Positions 31,837 through 33,247 of a DNA stretch of 33,247 bases are shown here, piece by piece. This DNA is from Chitinophagales bacterium (GTDB lineage Bacteria > Bacteroidota > Bacteroidia > Chitinophagales > Chitinophagaceae), in NCBI GenBank assembly GCA_013298665.1, contig JAAFIK010000054.1, positions 1 to 33,247 of the forward strand, given 5' to 3'. Both the position numbers and the translations under genes were made by a program. The notes beneath the pieces were generated by a model, which was given only the letters and a program-made list of their open reading frames with translations, was not told the DNA's origin and made no database searches. Positions within the stretch are counted from its first letter, which is position 1; each line of letters opens with the position of its first letter.

Positions 31837-33207
31837 TTAAAATTCATTATTGAGGGCAAATACCGGCTTGCGGTACATCCACTGGCCACCTGTAAAATCA
31901 GGGAACTCAACAGTCCGGTTACCCGACTCCACTGATGTTTCACTGAGCGGGGTAATGGCGCTCCAGGCCGCAGCATCATACACATCCAATTGTGGCGGCA
32001 CCTTTCTTTTTACCGATTCAATAAACATGTGGTCCACATAAAAATCCATCCCCCCATGCCCGCTGCCCTGTGCCTCTTTGCTCCAGCGCTGCCATAACGG
32101 ATGGTCATATTTGTCTAACCAGGTTTTGGCCTCATCCCACTGGTGGGGCTTTGTGGTGCCTTCTATATGTATGCCTTTGTTTACATCCATCCACAGGCCA
32201 TTGGTGCCCTGTACCCTGAAGCCCAGGGAGTAAGGGCGTGGCAGGCTGGTATCGTGCTGCAGTAAAATGGTTTCTCCGTTTGCACAACTGATGGAGGTGG
32301 TCACCACATCACCCAGTTTGAAATTGATTTTAGCATTAGGGTGATCTTCCCCGCAGGTTTTCACAACATGGTTATGCAGTCCTCTGGCCTTTGACGAGAA
32401 AGAGGAGAGGTGTAAAAACCGGTTGCCCCTGTTGATGTTGATGTAATGGGCAATAGGGCCGATACCGTGGGTGGGGTACAAATCGCCATTGCGGTAAACC
32501 GAATGGTGGGTACGCCACCTGGCTTCTGTCCAGCCTTTTTCATCCATTTCACAACCACCCCCATAGGGTTTGACACCATCATTGAATTTCACTTCGCGCA
32601 GGTCGTGCTGGTAGCCGCCCTGCAGGTGAATCAGTTCGCCGAAAATGCCCTGTCGTACCATATTCAGTACCGCCATCACATCGCGGCGGTAACACACGTT
32701 TTCGAGCATGGTCACATGTGCCTGGTGTTTTTCGGCCGCGTGTACCACATCCCAATGATCCTGCAGGGTAATGCCCAATACCACTTCTGTGGCCACATAT
32801 TTAATGCCTGCCTCTATAGCCCCAATGATCATGGGTTTATGCCATTCCCAGGGGGTGACAATAAAAACCGTGTCCAGCCCCCTGATGTCCAGTAATTTTT
32901 TCCAGGCATAGGGATCGCCGGTAAATACCTGCGGCATTTTTTTACCGCTTTTGGCCACCAGTGCTTTTGCGTCTGCCAGCATCCTGTCGTCAACATCACA
33001 TATGGCTACCACATCCACATCGTTGCGCATCAGCAGCAATTCGAGGTGGTCCTGCCCGCGTAAGCCGGTACCAATAATGGCTGCTTTAACCAATGCCTCT
33101 GCTTTTGGGGAAGCCTTACCCGCCTGTGCAAACAAATCGGTAAATGAACCCGCTGCTACCGCAGCGGCAGCAAGGGTTGCATTTTTTACAAATGCTTTTC
33201 TTTTCAT
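31837..33207 (-). CDS. GH109-type glycosidase (alpha-N-acetylgalactosaminidase), exported
   Basis: I choose the ATG start MKRKAFVKNATLAAAAVAAG; a TTG two codons upstream is less likely. The 456-residue protein begins with a basic-hydrophobic export signal with the look of a Tat or Sec signal (no twin Arg seen). A Rossmann domain, VKAAIIGTGLRGQDH, binds NAD+, and is followed by EVVLGITL, NVCYRRDVMAV, GGYQHDLRE, WRTHHSVYRNGDLYPTHGIGPI and GHGGMDFYVDHM. These are strong marks of GH109 enzymes, which use NAD+ in an oxidation-elimination mechanism to remove terminal alpha-GalNAc. The exported form would act on periplasmic or outer glycans. Its gene heads a two-gene unit with the kinase. TACATTAG (minus strand, near 33222-33229) may be its -7 element. 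Confidence 0.92.
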   Translation of the reverse strand: MKRKAFVKNATLAAAAVAAGSFTDLFAQAGKASPKAEALVKAAIIGTGLRGQDHLELLLMRNDVDVVAICDVDDRMLADAKALVAKSGKKMPQVFTGDPYAWKKLLDIRGLDTVFIVTPWEWHKPMIIGAIEAGIKYVATEVVLGITLQDHWDVVHAAEKHQAHVTMLENVCYRRDVMAVLNMVRQGIFGELIHLQGGYQHDLREVKFNDGVKPYGGGCEMDEKGWTEARWRTHHSVYRNGDLYPTHGIGPIAHYININRGNRFLHLSSFSSKARGLHNHVVKTCGEDHPNAKINFKLGDVVTTSISCANGETILLQHDTSLPRPYSLGFRVQGTNGLWMDVNKGIHIEGTTKPHQWDEAKTWLDKYDHPLWQRWSKEAQGSGHGGMDFYVDHMFIESVKRKVPPQLDVYDAAAWSAITPLSETSVESGNRTVEFPDFTGGQWMYRKPVFALNNEF

Positions 33208-33247
33208 GCGCAAAAATTTGTCTAATGTAAGGAAGAAGATTTAATAT

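Overview
The window looks like chromosomal DNA from a Bacteroidota member, most likely of the Chitinophagaceae type. The reasons are a fused ccoNO cbb3 oxidase with a one-haem CcoP, a secreted protein with a type IX secretion (T9SS) C-terminal signal, a TTTG / TAnnTTTG promoter ahead of efp, LytS/LytTR regulators, and a grasp-with-spasm peptide cluster. This assignment is inferred from family distributions, not from a marker-gene comparison.

Layout. (1) 1-5124, + strand: the 3' part of a cbb3 oxidase operon (ccoNO partial, ccoQ, ccoP, ccoG, ccoH/fixH and a DsbD_2/TauE-type membrane protein). (2) 5149-11583, - strand: an LtaS-like phosphoglycerol transferase, a T9SS cargo protein, accC, accB and efp. 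The EF-P has Arg32, not Lys, at the tip of its domain I loop. (3) 11862-20432: an apparent accessory island. Four - strand genes (a 148-aa unknown, a 7-TM protein, a histidine kinase and a LuxR-type regulator) diverge from five tightly packed + strand genes: a caspase-like protease, a 741-aa coiled-coil/6-TM protein, a 474-aa 4-TM protein, a von Willebrand A-like lipoprotein and a 155-aa 2-TM protein. This is the best candidate for an undescribed system. (4) 20538-23155: cutC, an array of about 6.6 copies of a 42-bp tandem repeat, a conserved-looking unknown gene and a thioredoxin-fold exported protein. (5) 23435-30372: a grasp-with-spasm RiPP cluster (67-aa precursor, ATP-grasp ligase, SPASM pseudo-radical-SAM protein, C39-peptidase ABC exporter, 50-aa TM protein) followed by a LytS/LytTR pair. 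(6) 30425-33207, - strand: a tail-anchored small protein and a sugar-kinase-like protein paired with a GH109 glycosidase.

How the parts work together. The oxidase genes build and mature a high-affinity terminal oxidase. accB and accC supply two acetyl-CoA carboxylase subunits. In the island, a two-component system is placed to control or monitor an envelope-associated caspase module; a conflict or stress-response role is inference. In the RiPP cluster the precursor leader ends in Gly-Gly and the exporter has a C39 peptidase, so modification, cleavage and export form one pathway. GH109 and the kinase would release and phosphorylate an N-acetylhexosamine.

The sequence begins inside ccoN with a perfect 18-bp inverted repeat starting at base 1, which may be a contig-end artefact. 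No tRNA, rRNA, CRISPR array or insertion sequence was seen.
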